From assembly GCA_963723745.1 (NCBI GenBank), contig CAVRRZ010000005.1, positions 558,001 to 622,000 on the forward strand: 64,000 nucleotides of DNA. The letters run 5' to 3'. A program made the translations under genes and the position numbers. The notes under the pieces were generated by a model, which ran no database searches, had not been told where the DNA came from, and saw nothing but the letters and a program-made list of their open reading frames with translations. Below, one piece after another: positions 8,773 to 17,832 of the stretch (position 1 is the first letter of the stretch; each line of letters opens with the position of its first letter). Origin of the DNA: CAVRRZ01 sp963723745. GTDB taxonomy: Bacteria; Actinomycetota; Actinomycetes; Mycobacteriales; Geodermatophilaceae.

Positions 8773-9501
8773 TAGGCCAGGTCGGCGACGAGCTCGGCGA
8801 CGGGCTTGCGGACGCCGGTGTAGAACGGCACCTCCTCGCGGACGTGCCGGCGGGCGCGGCTGGCCCGCAGGTCGCGCATGAGGTCGACGATGCGGTGCAG
8901 CTCGTCGGCCTCGAAGGCGAGCATCCACTCGTAGTCGCCGAGCGCGAAGGAGGCCACGGTGTTGGCCCGAACGTCGGGGTAGCCGCGGGCCTGCATGCCG
9001 TGCTCCTCGAGCATGTCCCGGCGCTCCTCGTCGGGCAGCAGGTACCACTCGTAGGACCGCACGAACGGGTAGACGCAGACGTAGCGCCGCGGCTCCTCGT
9101 CGGCGAGGAACGCCGGGATGTGGCTGCGGTTGAACTCCGCCGGCCGGTGCAGCGCCATCTGCGACCACACCGGGTCGAGGTGCCGGCCCAGCGCCGTGCG
9201 GCGCAGCCGGGTGTAGGCCTCCTGCAGCGCGTCGGCGGTCGGCGCGTGCCACCAGACCATGAGGTCGGCGTCGGCCCGCAGCCCGGCGACGTCGTAGGTG
9301 CCGCGGACGACGACGTCCTTGCCGGCGAGCTCCTCGAACAGGCCGCTGACCTCGTCGGCGAGCGCCGTCCGCTGATCGTCGGCCGAGCGGGCGGGCCAGC
9401 TCGAACACCGACCACATCGTGTAGCGGATGGTGGCGTTCAGCTCGTTCGCCCGCTTGCCGAGGCTGCGCTGCTCTGTGGACTCCGCGCTCTGCTCGCTCA
9501 T
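8772..9501 (-). CDS. hemQ: Coproheme decarboxylase HemQ/ChdC (one frameshift)
   Basis: Last step of the coproporphyrin-dependent haem pathway: oxidative decarboxylation of coproheme III to haem b. Chlorite-dismutase fold. NATIRYTMWSVFEL opens the N-terminal half; after one insertion near 9385 it continues with LMVWWHAPTADALQ, YPFVRSYEWYLLP (containing the catalytic tyrosine), FALGDYEWMLAFEADE and REEVPFYTG. Start ATG 9501. With one base removed it is about 242 residues, normal for actinobacterial HemQ. It is the third gene of hemE-hemY-hemQ, separated from hemY by a 97-bp spacer with two small hairpins. Confidence 0.93.
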
Positions 9502-9540
9502 GCGGCCATTGTCCCCGCCCCGTCCGTGCCCGGGACGACC

Positions 9541-9562
9541 GGCCATTCGTCCACGAACGGCC
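9541..9562. repeat. Short palindromic element, copy 1 (hemY-hemQ spacer)
   Basis: 22-nt near-palindrome GGCCATTCGT-CC-ACGAACGGCC. In the minus-strand RNA the one mismatch becomes a G-U pair, giving a full hairpin. It shares the TTCGTCCAC core with the element at 9573-9594. Role unknown: RNA processing signal, attenuator or a REP-like repeat. Confidence 0.6.
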
Positions 9563-9572
9563 GGATCCCGAC

Positions 9573-9594
9573 GGCCCTTCGTCCACAAAGGGCC
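9573..9594. repeat. Short palindromic element, copy 2 (hemY-hemQ spacer)
   Basis: 22-nt near-palindrome GGCCCTTCGT-CC-ACAAAGGGCC, located 32 bp from copy 1 and directly after the hemY stop codon (9599-9601, minus strand). The mismatch again pairs as G-U in the hem transcript. Confidence 0.6.
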
Positions 9595-9598
9595 CAGA

Positions 9599-10989
9599 TC
9601 AGAGCAGGGCGTCGACGGCGTGCAGGGCGTCGCGGACGCAGGGGGACGCCGACGCCCCGGTAGGCCGCCCCGGCGACCGCCAGCCGCGGCACCTCGCTGA
9701 CCGCCGCCCGGACGGCGTCGACCCGGTCGAGGTGGCCGACCAGGTACTGCGGCAGTCCCCCGCCCCAGCGGACCAGCCGGGTGTCCACCGGCTCGCGGCC
9801 GCGCCAGGCCCGAGCAGGTCGGCGACGTCGGCGACCACGGCGGCGGTCAGGTCGTCGTCCGGGCGCTGGAGCTCGGCCTCGCCCCGGAACCGGCCGACCG
9901 ACGGCCGCACCAGCAGGACGTCGTCGCCGCCCAGGTGCGGCCACTTCGCCGACGAGACGGTCACGCCCTTGACCAGCCGGCCGGTCACCGGCGGGACGAG
10001 CAGCCCGGAGCCGGCGTCGACGTCCTGGGCCGGGAACGCCATCGCGACGACGGCCATCGAGGCGTACGGGATGCCCTGCCAGCGGCTCGACCGCGGCCGG
10101 CGCCACCCCGGCCAGCAGCCGCGCCGCCTTGGGCGCGGGGGCGGTCACCAGGACGGCGTCCGCCGTCGAGGACCTCCGGCGCGGCCGCCGGGCCCGACCG
10201 ACAGCTCGAACCCCGTCGCGGTCCGGCGCAGCCCGTGCGCGGGCGTGCCGCAGCCGGACCTCGGCGCGCGCGGCGCGCCACCAGCGCAGCCGGCAGCGAC
10301 CCGATGCCCGTCGCGGACGGTCACGAACACCGGGCCGTCGGCGTCCCCGCGGCTGCGCGCACCGGCGTCCCGGGCGGCGGCCGCGGCGGCGAGCACCGAA
10401 CCCGCGCGCGGCAGCTCGGCGGCCAGCGCGGGCATCGTCGCCGCGCAGCGAGAGCTCGTCGGCCCGGCCTGCGTAGACGCCGCCGAGCAGCGGCTCGACC
10501 AGCCGGTCGACCACCTCGTCGCCGAGCCGCTCGCGCAGCAGCGCGCCGACCGCGACGTCGCCGTCCAGGCGACAGCGGCGGCAGGGCGGCCTCGGCCGCG
10601 CACCCGCGCGACGCCCTCGGGCGTCAGGAGCTCCGGTCGAGCCCCTCCGGCGGACGCCGGTACGCCGAGCACCGTGCCCGCCGGGCAGCCGGTGCCGGCC
10701 GTCGGGCAGCACGACCGAGGCCTGACAGGGTCTGCGGCGCCACCAGCTAGTCGGCCAGCCCGAGCCGTCTCGACCAGCTCGACCGCCTCCGGGCACGCGG
10801 GCCAGCATCGCCTCGGGGCCCGGTGTCGTACCAGTGCCCGGCCAGCTCGACCCGGTGCAGCTTGCCGCCGATCCGGTCGCCCGCCTCCAGGACGACGATC
10901 TCGTCGTCCGGACGGCGGCGCCGCCACTCGAACGCGGCGGCCAGGCCGGTGATGCCGGCGCCGACGACGACCAGGCGGCGGGTGCTCAT
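9599..10989 (-). CDS. hemY: Coproporphyrinogen III oxidase HemY/CgoX (several frameshifts)
   Basis: FAD enzyme that oxidises coproporphyrinogen III to coproporphyrin III in Gram-positive bacteria (formerly called HemG or protoporphyrinogen oxidase). ATG 10989 begins MSTRRLVVVGAGITGLAAAF, with the GxGxxG FAD-binding motif, then EIVVLEAGDRIGGKLHRVEL and GHWYDTGP. Downstream the reading needs repeated one-base corrections (about 10815, 10730, 10640, 10450, 10280, 10190, 10090, 9810 and 9650), after which fragments such as DVLLVRPSVGRF and the C-terminal RDALHAVDALL are recovered. Its start overlaps the hemE stop (ATGA). It is the most error-rich gene in the window; with hemQ next to it a real loss is unlikely. 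Confidence 0.85.
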
Positions 10990-12047
10990 CTCGCCGAGAG
11001 CTCGTGCACCAGCTCGACGACGTGGGTGAGCACGCTCGGGGTCGGTGTCGGGCAGCACGCCGTGGCCCAGGTTGAAGATGTGCCCGCGCGCGGCGCGGCC
11101 CTGCTCGACCACCCGGCGCGACCTCGCGGTCGACGGTGGCGCGGTCGGCCAGCAGGACGGCGGGGTCGAGGTTGCCCTGCAGCGAGCGGGCCGGGCCGAC
11201 CCGGCGGGCCGCCTCGTCCAGCGGCACCCGCCAGTCGACGCCCACGACGTCGGCGCCGGCGTCGCCGATCAGCGGCAGCAGCTCACCGGTGCCGACGCCG
11301 AAGTGGATCCGCGGCACGGTCTCGGTCGCCCAAGCCCGTCGAAGACCGCCCGCGAGTGCGGCAGCACCCGCTCGGCGTAGTCGGCTGCCGAGAGCACGCC
11401 GGCCCACGAGTCGAACAGCTGCACCGCGGAGGCGCCGGCGTCGACCTGCGCCCGCAGGAAGGTGGCGGCCGAGACGGCCAGCCGGTCGAGCAGCCGCGAC
11501 CAGGCCTCCGGCTCGGCGTACATGAACGCCTTGGTGCGGGCGTGCTCCTTGGAGGGGCCGCCCTCGATCAGGTAGGTGGCCAGCGTGAACGGCGCCCCGG
11601 CGAACCCGATCAGCGGCGTGGGGCCGAGCTCGGCGACCAGCTGCCGGACGGCGGTCTCGAGGAAGCCGAGCGCGCTCGGGCTCCAGCGGCGGCAGCGCGT
11701 CGACGTCGGCGACCGATGCGCACCGGCTGGGCGACGACCGGGCCGACGCCCGGCTTGATCTCGATGTCGACCCCGGCCACGACCAGCGGCAGCACGATGT
11801 CGGAGAACAGGATCGCCGCGTCCACGCCGTGCCGGCGGACCGGCTGCAGGGTGATCTCGGTGACCAGGTCGGGGTCCTGGCAGGCCTGCGAGCATCGCCG
11901 TCCCCGCGCGCAGCGCCCGGTACTCCGGCAGCGACCGTCCCGCCTGCCGCATGAACCACACCGGGGTGCGGCTGCACCGGCAGTCCACGGGCGGCGCGGA
12001 CGAGGTCGGAGTCGGCCGGGGACCGAGGGCAGGCAGGGGCGGCTCAC
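10986..12047 (-). CDS. hemE: Uroporphyrinogen decarboxylase HemE (several frameshifts)
   Basis: Removes four acetate carboxyls from uroporphyrinogen III to give coproporphyrinogen III. Recognisable blocks are TPVWFMRQAGRSLPEYR (substrate-binding arginines), DAAILFSDIVLPLVVAG (catalytic aspartate region), GFAGAPFTLATYLIEGG, QLFDSWAG and GHIFNLGHGVLPDTDP. I prefer GTG 12047 (VSRPCLPSVPG), with GGGAGG about 10 nt upstream, over ATG 12057, which lies too close to it. Shifts are needed near 12015, 11990, 11890, 11705, 11680, 11335, 11115 and 11025. It overlaps hemY by 4 bp, showing translational coupling, and is divergent from the DUF3000 gene. Confidence 0.88.
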
Positions 12048-12142
12048 GACCGGCCATCCTCCCAGACGCCGCCGGACCACTGCGGTGCGTCGTCCGCAGG
12101 TGACCGTGCGGCGCGTCGGGCGCGACGCACCGCAGCGGCGCA

Positions 12143-12148
12143 TACCCT
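12143..12148 (+). promoter_or_regulatory. -10 box of leaderless DUF3000 gene
   Basis: TACCCT fits TANNNT and stands 7 nt before GTG 12156. No ribosome binding site is seen, so a leaderless transcript is likely. It lies in the 108-bp divergent spacer with hemE. Confidence 0.5.
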
Positions 12149-12155
12149 GCGCAGC

Positions 12156-12794
12156 GTGGAGCCGCACTCAGCCTGGCGACCGCCGGGGCCCGCAGCGCCG
12201 AGGACGCCGACGATCGACGTCCCCGCGGCCGTTCCGCGCCGCCCTGGAGGCCCTGGCCGCGGTGCGCGCCCGCCCGGAGATCGAGCTCGAGCACATCCCG
12301 GCCCCGCCGCGGCTCGCCCCGTACGCCCACGCCATCGGCGCGCACGTCGGCGAGCGTCGACGGCGACGAGGACGATCGAGATCGCCAGCGCGCGGTTCAT
12401 CGTGCTGCTACGACCCGGCCGGCCACGACGCCTGGCACGGCACGATCCGCTGCGTCGGCTACCTCTCGGCCGCGACCGACGAGCAGATGGTCGACGACAC
12501 CATGTTCTCCGAGGTCGCGTGGAGCTGGCTCACCGACGCCCTCACCGAGTCCGGCGCCGCGCACCACGCCGTCGGCGGCACCGTCACCCGCACCGCCTCG
12601 ACCCGCTTCGGCGACCTGGCCGGGCCCGAGCACACGGTGGACGTCGAGATGCGCGCCTCCTGGACCGCGGAGGACACCGACCTCGACCGGCACCTGCTGG
12701 CCTGGCTGGAGGTGCTCGGCAACGCGGCCGGGCTGCCGCCGCCCGGCGTGCGCCTGCTGGGTCACGCCGACCGTCCCGGCGGCGAGACTCCTAA
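12156..12794 (+). CDS. DUF3000 family protein (frameshifted)
   Basis: Actinobacterial conserved protein of unknown function, matching the M. tuberculosis Rv2680 position between haem genes and rnd. After the first 20 residues the frame shifts (near 12200) into FRAALEALAAVRARPEIELE and HIPAPPRLAPYAHAIGA. A second disturbance near 12360-12410 precedes YDPAGHDAWHGTIRCVGYLS, then DDTMFSEVAWSWLTDAL, TVTRTASTRFGDLAG and LLAWLEVLGNAAGLPPPGV. These blocks are characteristic of DUF3000. The stop is uncertain; I take TAA 12792-12794, which needs one more shift, because family members end soon after this point. Confidence 0.8.
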   Translation: MEPHSAWRPPGPAAPRTPTIDVPAAVPRRPGGPGRGARPPGDRARAHPGPAAARPVRPRHRRARRRASTATRTIEIASARFIVLLRPGRPRRLARHDPLRRLPLGRDRRADGRRHHVLRGRVELAHRRPHRVRRRAPRRRRHRHPHRLDPLRRPGRARAHGGRRDARLLDRGGHRPRPAPAGLAGGARQRGRAAAARRAPAGSRRPSRRRDS

Positions 12795-12941
12795 CATCGA
12801 TCCGGCAGCGCCCCGCCGAGCCGGCATCCCGCCCCTCTCCGCCGCGGGCCGCGCCGGCCCGGGCGGACGCCGGCGGCGTCCGTACCCACGCGGTCGCGCT
12901 GCGCGGACGCGACCGACCGAGGACCGAGAAGGTGGACGGCA

Positions 12942-14231
12942 ACTGAGCACCGAGCCCGACTCGCGCGGACCGGCGACTCGCCGCCGTCCGATGCCGCGGA
13001 GGCCCCCGAGACGCAGGAAGCCGCGGCACCGGCCCCCGTCCCGCTGCTGGCCCCACGCGACGGGCTGCCGCCGGTCGTCGAGAACTCGCACCCAGCTGGT
13101 CGAGCCTACGCCGAGGCGCTGCGCTCGGGCACCGGACCGGTCGCCGTCGACGCCGAGCGGGCCTCGGGCTACCGCTACGGGCAGCGCGCCTACCTGGTGC
13201 AGCTGCGCCGCGACGGCTCGGGCACCGGCCTGATCGACCCGGTACCGCTGCCCGACCTGTCGGTGATCCAGGACGCGATCGCCGACGAGGAGTGGGTGCT
13301 GCACGCGGCCAACCAGGACCTGCCCTGCCTGGCCGAGATCGGCCTGGTCCCCAAGCGGCATCTTCGACACCGAGCTGGCCGCGCGGCTGGCCGGGCTGCC
13401 GCGCGTGGGGCTCGGCGCGGTCGTCGAGTCGCTGCTGGGCTTCTCGCTGCAGAAGGGCCACTCGGCCGCCGACTGGAGCACCCGCCCGCTGCCCGAGGAG
13501 TGGCTGGTCTACGCGGCCCTCGACGTCGAGGTGCTCGTCGACCTGCGCGACGCCCTCGCCGGGCTCCTCGAGGAGCAGGGCAAGACCGAGTGGGCGCGCC
13601 AGGAGTTCGAGGCGATCCTCGCCGCCGGGCCGCCGGCGCCCAAGGCCGACCCGTGGCGGCGCACGTCAGGAGTGCACGGGCTGCGCAACCGCCGCCAGCT
13701 CGGCATGCTCCGCGCGCTGTGGCAGGCCCGCGACGACCTGGCCCGCCGGCGGGACATCGCGCCCGGCCGGGTGCTGCCCGACTCGGCCATGGTGTCCGCG
13801 GTGCAGGCCGACCCGCCCAACGAGGGCGCGCTGCTGGAGCTGCCGGTCTTCCGCGGCCGGGCCAACCGCAAGCTCGTCGGCACCTGGTTCGGCGCGCTCG
13901 CCCGCGGCCGCGCGCTCCCCGAGGCCGACCTGCCACCGCACAGCCGGCCCGGCGACGGACCGCCCCCGGTCAACCGCTGGGCCGACCGCGACCCGGCTGC
14001 CGCGACCCGGCTGCAGGCCGCCCGCGCCGGGCTGGCCGAGCTCTCGGAGAAGCACGCCGTCCCGGTCGAGAACCTGCTCTCCCCCGACCTGGTGCGCCGG
14101 CTGATGTGGTCGCCCGCCCGAGCCGCGCGAGCTCGGCGACGGTCGTCGCGGCGCTGCGGGCCGGTGGCGCCCGCGAGTGGCAGATCGAGCTGACCGGCGA
14201 GGTGCTGACCGAGGCCGCCGGCTCCGCCTGA
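12942..14231 (+). CDS. rnd: Ribonuclease D-like 3'-5' exonuclease with HRDC domain (frameshifted)
   Basis: DEDD-superfamily exoribonuclease. Motif I is VAVDAERASGYRYGQRAYLV, motif II WVLHAANQDLPCLAEIG and motif III YAALDVEVLVDLRDAL, giving the four acidic residues. An HRDC domain follows (GLRNRRQLGMLRALWQARDD and the second half LPEADLPPH). One-base insertions near 13090, 13110, 13360 and 14115 must be removed; the last restores VVAALRAGGAREWQIELTGE. The start now reads aactgagcacc; dropping one C would restore ATGAGC, so I infer the true start at about 12942. From memory, actinobacterial rnd normally neighbours dxs; here a 10-kb block separates them. Confidence 0.87.
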   Translation, partial: TEHRARLARTGDSPPSDAAEAPETQEAAAPAPVPLLAPRDGLPPVVENSHPAGRAYAEALRSGTGPVAVDAERASGYRYGQRAYLVQLRRDGSGTGLIDPVPLPDLSVIQDAIADEEWVLHAANQDLPCLAEIGLVPKRHLRHRAGRAAGRAAARGARRGRRVAAGLLAAEGPLGRRLEHPPAARGVAGLRGPRRRGARRPARRPRRAPRGAGQDRVGAPGVRGDPRRRAAGAQGRPVAAHVRSARAAQPPPARHAPRAVAGPRRPGPPAGHRARPGAARLGHGVRGAGRPAQRGRAAGAAGLPRPGQPQARRHLVRRARPRPRAPRGRPATAQPARRRTAPGQPLGRPRPGCRDPAAGRPRRAGRALGEARRPGREPALPRPGAPADVVARPSRASSATVVAALRAGGAREWQIELTGEVLTEAAGSA

Positions 14232-14278
14232 CCGGCACCTCTCGCACCGGGACGATCCTCCGGGGGCAGACCGCGGTG

Positions 14279-15566
14279 TCAGTGCCCGGTTGCGGCGGCC
14301 CGCCGACGCGCGAGGGCGTCGACCCAGGCGGCCAGCAGCAGCACGCCACCGGTGATGATGAAGTTCAGGTACGCCTGGACACCGAGCAGGCCGAGCCCGT
14401 TGGCGATGATCGCGATCACCAGACCGCCGAGCAGGGCGTCGCGCACCCGGCCCCGGCCGCCGAACAGGCTGGTGCCACCGATGACCGCCGCGCCCACCGC
14501 GTACAGCAGCGTGTTCCCGGCGCCGGACCCGGCGTCACCGACCCCAGCCGCGAGGCCGCCAGGATGCCGCTGATCGCGGCCAGCGTGGAGCCGATGACGA
14601 ACACCGTCACCTTGATCCTGGTGACGTCGATGCCGGCACGGCGGGCGGCCTCGGCGTTGCCACCGACCGCGTAGACGTGCCGCCCGAAGCTCGTGCGCCC
14701 CAGCACGAACGTGAGCAGCAGGAGCAGCACGACGACGAGCGGGATCGCGTAGGGGATGCCGGCGAGGACGAAGTCGGGTTCGGCGCCCGGTCCACGCTCA
14801 GCAGCGCGGTGATGCCGCACGACCACGGCGGCGATCAGCGCGATGCGTGCACCAGCACCACGACAGCGGGTTCGGAGGCCAGACCCCTGGCCTTCGCCCG
14901 TCGATGCCTGCGCACCTGCAGTGCCGCGTAGAGCGCGACGATCACCACGGCCAGCACCCAGCCGAGCACCACCGGCAGGTTCTTGTCGCTGAGCGCCGGC
15001 GATCACCGGGTCGCGCACGGGGACGGTGCCGCCCTGCGCCGATGAGCCGCAGGGTGAAGCCCTGCCAGCCAGGAACAGCGCCAGGGTGACGACGAACGAC
15101 GGGATCCCGATGATGCCGACCAGGCTGCCGGTGAACAGGCCGATGAGGACGCCGACGACGATCGCCGCCAGCACGGCGACGTACCAGGGCGACCCTGCCT
15201 CGGCGAGCAGCTGGCCATGACGGCCGCGGACACGCCGCTGACCACGCCCGCGGAGAGGTCGATCTCGCCCGAGCAGCAGGACGAACACCAGACCCATCGC
15301 GAGCACGATGATCGGCGCGGCCTGTACGGCGAGGTTGGTGAGGTTCGCGGGGTCGGGAAGGTGTTCGGCCGCAGGACGGTGAACAGCATCCCGAGGACGA
15401 TGATGCCGAGGACGGCCGGCAACGCCCCGAGGTCACCGCCCCGGACGCGGTCGACGTAGCCGCGGACCAGCCCGCCGATCGAGTCGTGACCGTGGTCGTC
15501 CTCGAAGCCGGACGGGGCACCGCCGGGCTCGTGACCGCTGGCCGTCGTGGACAGTGCGCTCGACAT
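14279..15566 (-). CDS. xylH: Sugar ABC transporter permease, XylH-like (frameshifted)
   Basis: Inner-membrane channel of a CUT2-family monosaccharide importer. ATG 15566 starts MSSALSTTASG, followed by the first membrane helix GALPAVLGIIVLGMLFTVLR. Later blocks include GEIDLSAGVVSGVSAAVM, the typical permease motif, then IGIPSFVVTLALFLA and SFGRHVYAVGGNAEAARRAG (the EAA-like coupling region). The C-terminal piece is MGAAVIGGTSLFGGRGRVRD and LNFIITGGVLLLAAWVDALA. One-base shifts occur near 15345, 15275, 15215, 15070, 15040, 15000, 14860, 14790 and 14540. It starts 2 bp after the ATPase gene stop, forming an operon with it. Confidence 0.85.
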
Positions 15567-15568
15567 GG

Positions 15569-16377
15569 TCAGATCTCCACCGCCGCGGCGTCGGCGGGCG
15601 CGATACCGAGATCGCCCGACCGGCCCGCTGTGATCAGCTCGATGACCTGGCTGCGGTCGACCTGCGAGATCGGGATGTCCGCCGCCATGCGGCCCAGGTA
15701 CAGCGCGGCCACGCGATCGGCCACCTCGAAGACGTCGACCATGTTGTGGGAGATGAAGATGACCGCGTGGCCGGTGTCCGCCAGGCGCCGCACGAGGTCG
15801 AGGACCTGGCGGGTCTGCGCGACGCCGAGCGCGGCGGTCGGCTCGTCGAGGATGACGAGCTTGGAGTCCCAGAGCACGGCCTTGGCGATGGCCACCGTCT
15901 GCCGCTGACCCCCGGAGAGGCTGGCGACCTGCTGGCGCACCGACTTCAGCGTCCGCACCGACAGCCTGGTGAGCGTCTTCGCGCGCCGCCTGCTCCATCG
16001 AGGTCTCGTCGAGCAGGATGCCGTTCCTGCGCTCACGCCCCAGGAACATGTTCTGGACGACGTCCAGGTTGTCGCACAGCGCGAGATCCTGGTAGACGAC
16101 CTCGATGCCGAGGGCGGCAGCGGCGCGCGGTCCGGACGACGGTGACCGGCCGACCCTCGAAGAGGATCTCGCCGGCGTCGACCGGATGGATACCGGCGAT
16201 GGACTTGATCAGCGTGCTCTTACCGGCGCCGTTGTCTCCGACGAGCGCGGTGACCTGGCCCGGGTAGACGCTCATGCCGACGTCGTGCAGGACCTGGACG
16301 ACGCCGAAGCTCTTGTCGATGCCGCGCAGTTCCAGCGTGGGCGTGCCGTCGTCGGGACGGCCGGTCGGTGCGGACAC
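15569..16377 (-). CDS. xylG: Sugar ABC transporter ATPase, XylG-like, single domain (frameshifted)
   Basis: Energises sugar import. Walker A is GDNGAGKST, the signature is LSGGQRQTVAIAKA, Walker B is KLVILDEPTAALGV and the H-loop is FISHNMVDV. GTG 16377 opens VSAPTGRPDDGTPTLELRG. Shifts lie near 16125 and 15980. Corrected length is about 268 residues, one ATPase domain, whereas classical CUT2 ATPases such as E. coli XylG carry two domains (about 500 residues). Two copies would therefore assemble with the permease. It lies between the binding protein and permease genes. Confidence 0.88.
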
Positions 16378-16457
16378 TCCGGGCCTCTCGGTCGGGTCGG
16401 CTGGGAAACGGTCGAGCCGCCGGGGCGCCCGTCCTGGGCGCCCGGCGACCCGCTGAC

Positions 16458-17573
16458 CTACTGGATGCCGAGTTCCTCGCAGGCCGTGGCGAACTCGCCC
16501 GTGCACAGGTCCTCGGCCGTCACGAACTCGTCCTCGACGACATCACTGACGTTGTCGCGGAAGATGGCCTGCGGCTCCAGCAGCACCGACGGCACCTCGC
16601 GGCCGGCCTCCGTGTCCTCGACGGTGCCCGTGGTGTCGCCCTCCTCGCCGTTCAGCAGCGCGACCGCGAGGTCGGCGAGCGCAGTGGCCTCCTCGCGGAT
16701 CGACTTGTAGACGGTCATGCACTGGTCGCCCGCGAGGATGTTCTGCAGCCCCTCGACGGTTGCGTCCTGACCGGTCACGTTGGCGGCCCCGGCCCGGTTG
16801 TTGCGCTCGAGGACGCCGATGACCGAGTTGGCCAGGCCGTCGTTGGCGGCGAGGACGCCGTCGATCTGGCCGTCGGCCTGGGTGTACATCTGCTCGAAGA
16901 TGGTCGCCGCCTGCTGGTTGTCCCAGCCCGGCACCGCCTGCTCCGCGACCTGGGTGTACTGCGTCATCTCGTCGAGCACCTCGTGCGCGCCCTGGGAGAA
17001 CAGCGTGGCGTTGTTGTCGTCCGGCGAGCCGTTGAGGAAGGCGATGTTTCCCTCGGTCACCCCGTTCCCCTCGAGGCACTGCGCCAGGCCCTCGCCCTGC
17101 AGCCGGCCGACGGCGACGTTGTCGAAGGAGACGTAGTACTCGGCCGAGCCGCCCAGGGTGAGCCGGTCGTAGTCGATGGTCTGCACGCCCTGCTGCGCGG
17201 CCTGCTGCTGGATCTGGGCGCCCGAGGCGGAGTCGAGGTTGACGATGGCCAGGACCGTGGCCCCCTCGGTGATCATCTGCTCGGCGATGGTCGCCATCCG
17301 CTGGGCGTCACCCTCTGCGTTCTGGATGTCGTACTCGACGCCGGCCTCCTCGAAGGCTGCCTCGAGGTAGGGACGGTCGAAGGCCTCCCAGCGGACCGAG
17401 GACTCGGTGTCGGGGAGCACCACGCCGACGCGGCCGGCAGCCTCCCCTCCGTCTCCCCCGGCGTCGCCGTTCCCGCCGTTCCCGCCGTTCCCGCCGTCGT
17501 CACCGCCGCACGCGGAGAGGCCCAGGACGAGCGTCGCTGCCAGGGCGGTCGTGAGGGTGTGCCGTCGCTCCAT
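16458..17573 (-). CDS. xylF: Xylose-type sugar-binding lipoprotein, XylF-like
   Basis: Extracytoplasmic receptor for the adjacent ABC importer, intact. ATG 17573 starts a lipoprotein signal peptide with lipobox LSAC at about residues 19-22, then a glycine/aspartate linker of about 25 residues. The mature domain is periplasmic-binding type I: VGVVLPDTESSVRWEAFDRP, EQMITEGATVLAIVNLDS, DYDRLTLGGSAEYYVSFDN, NGSPDDNNATLFSQGAH, GVLAANDGLANSVIG and VTGQDATVEGLQNILAG. These follow XylF closely, so xylose or a related pentose is likely, but the ligand is inferred only from similarity. First gene of the three-gene operon. Confidence 0.9.
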   Translation of the reverse strand: MERRHTLTTALAATLVLGLSACGGDDGGNGGNGGNGDAGGDGGEAAGRVGVVLPDTESSVRWEAFDRPYLEAAFEEAGVEYDIQNAEGDAQRMATIAEQMITEGATVLAIVNLDSASGAQIQQQAAQQGVQTIDYDRLTLGGSAEYYVSFDNVAVGRLQGEGLAQCLEGNGVTEGNIAFLNGSPDDNNATLFSQGAHEVLDEMTQYTQVAEQAVPGWDNQQAATIFEQMYTQADGQIDGVLAANDGLANSVIGVLERNNRAGAANVTGQDATVEGLQNILAGDQCMTVYKSIREEATALADLAVALLNGEEGDTTGTVEDTEAGREVPSVLLEPQAIFRDNVSDVVEDEFVTAEDLCTGEFATACEELGIQ

Positions 17574-17832
17574 GAGGCACCTGCCATTCGTTGGGATCGC
17601 AGACCAATTCAGGCGGCACATCTTCGGGGACGCCGCGGTGTGACCGCAACCACACTTGCCCTCCGTTGCCGGACCGTGACCAGCGTCGGCCGCGCCGGAC
17701 CCGCCACGCCCGTGACAGAGCGCGGCACGGCGCGTCCCGGTCGTGACCTCGACGTGTGAGGCTCTGGCCGGACTGAGGGCCGGACGGCGGGCCGGACGCA
17801 GGCCGGACGGCGGGCCGGACGGGAGGTGCAGC
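17574..17832. promoter_or_regulatory. Divergent promoter region, xylF / sigma-like fusion gene
   Basis: A 259-bp spacer that must hold the xylF promoter leftward and the fusion-gene promoter rightward. The right third is occupied by an array of GGCCGGAC repeats (17766-17820). I see no clear -35/-10 pair or operator palindrome near xylF. Confidence 0.5.
17766..17820 (+). repeat. Array of five GGCCGGAC octamers at 11-12 bp spacing
   Basis: Perfect octamers start at 17766, 17778, 17790, 17801 and 17813. The array ends 3 bp before the GGGAGG ribosome binding site of the sigma-like fusion gene. The near-helical spacing would place the sites on one face of DNA. It could also be simple slippage. 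Confidence 0.7.

Noticed and set aside
9599..12047. hemE and hemY as real pseudogenes
   Set aside because: All diagnostic motifs persist in alternating frames, hemQ depends on this pathway, and the same kind of indel appears in unrelated essential genes.
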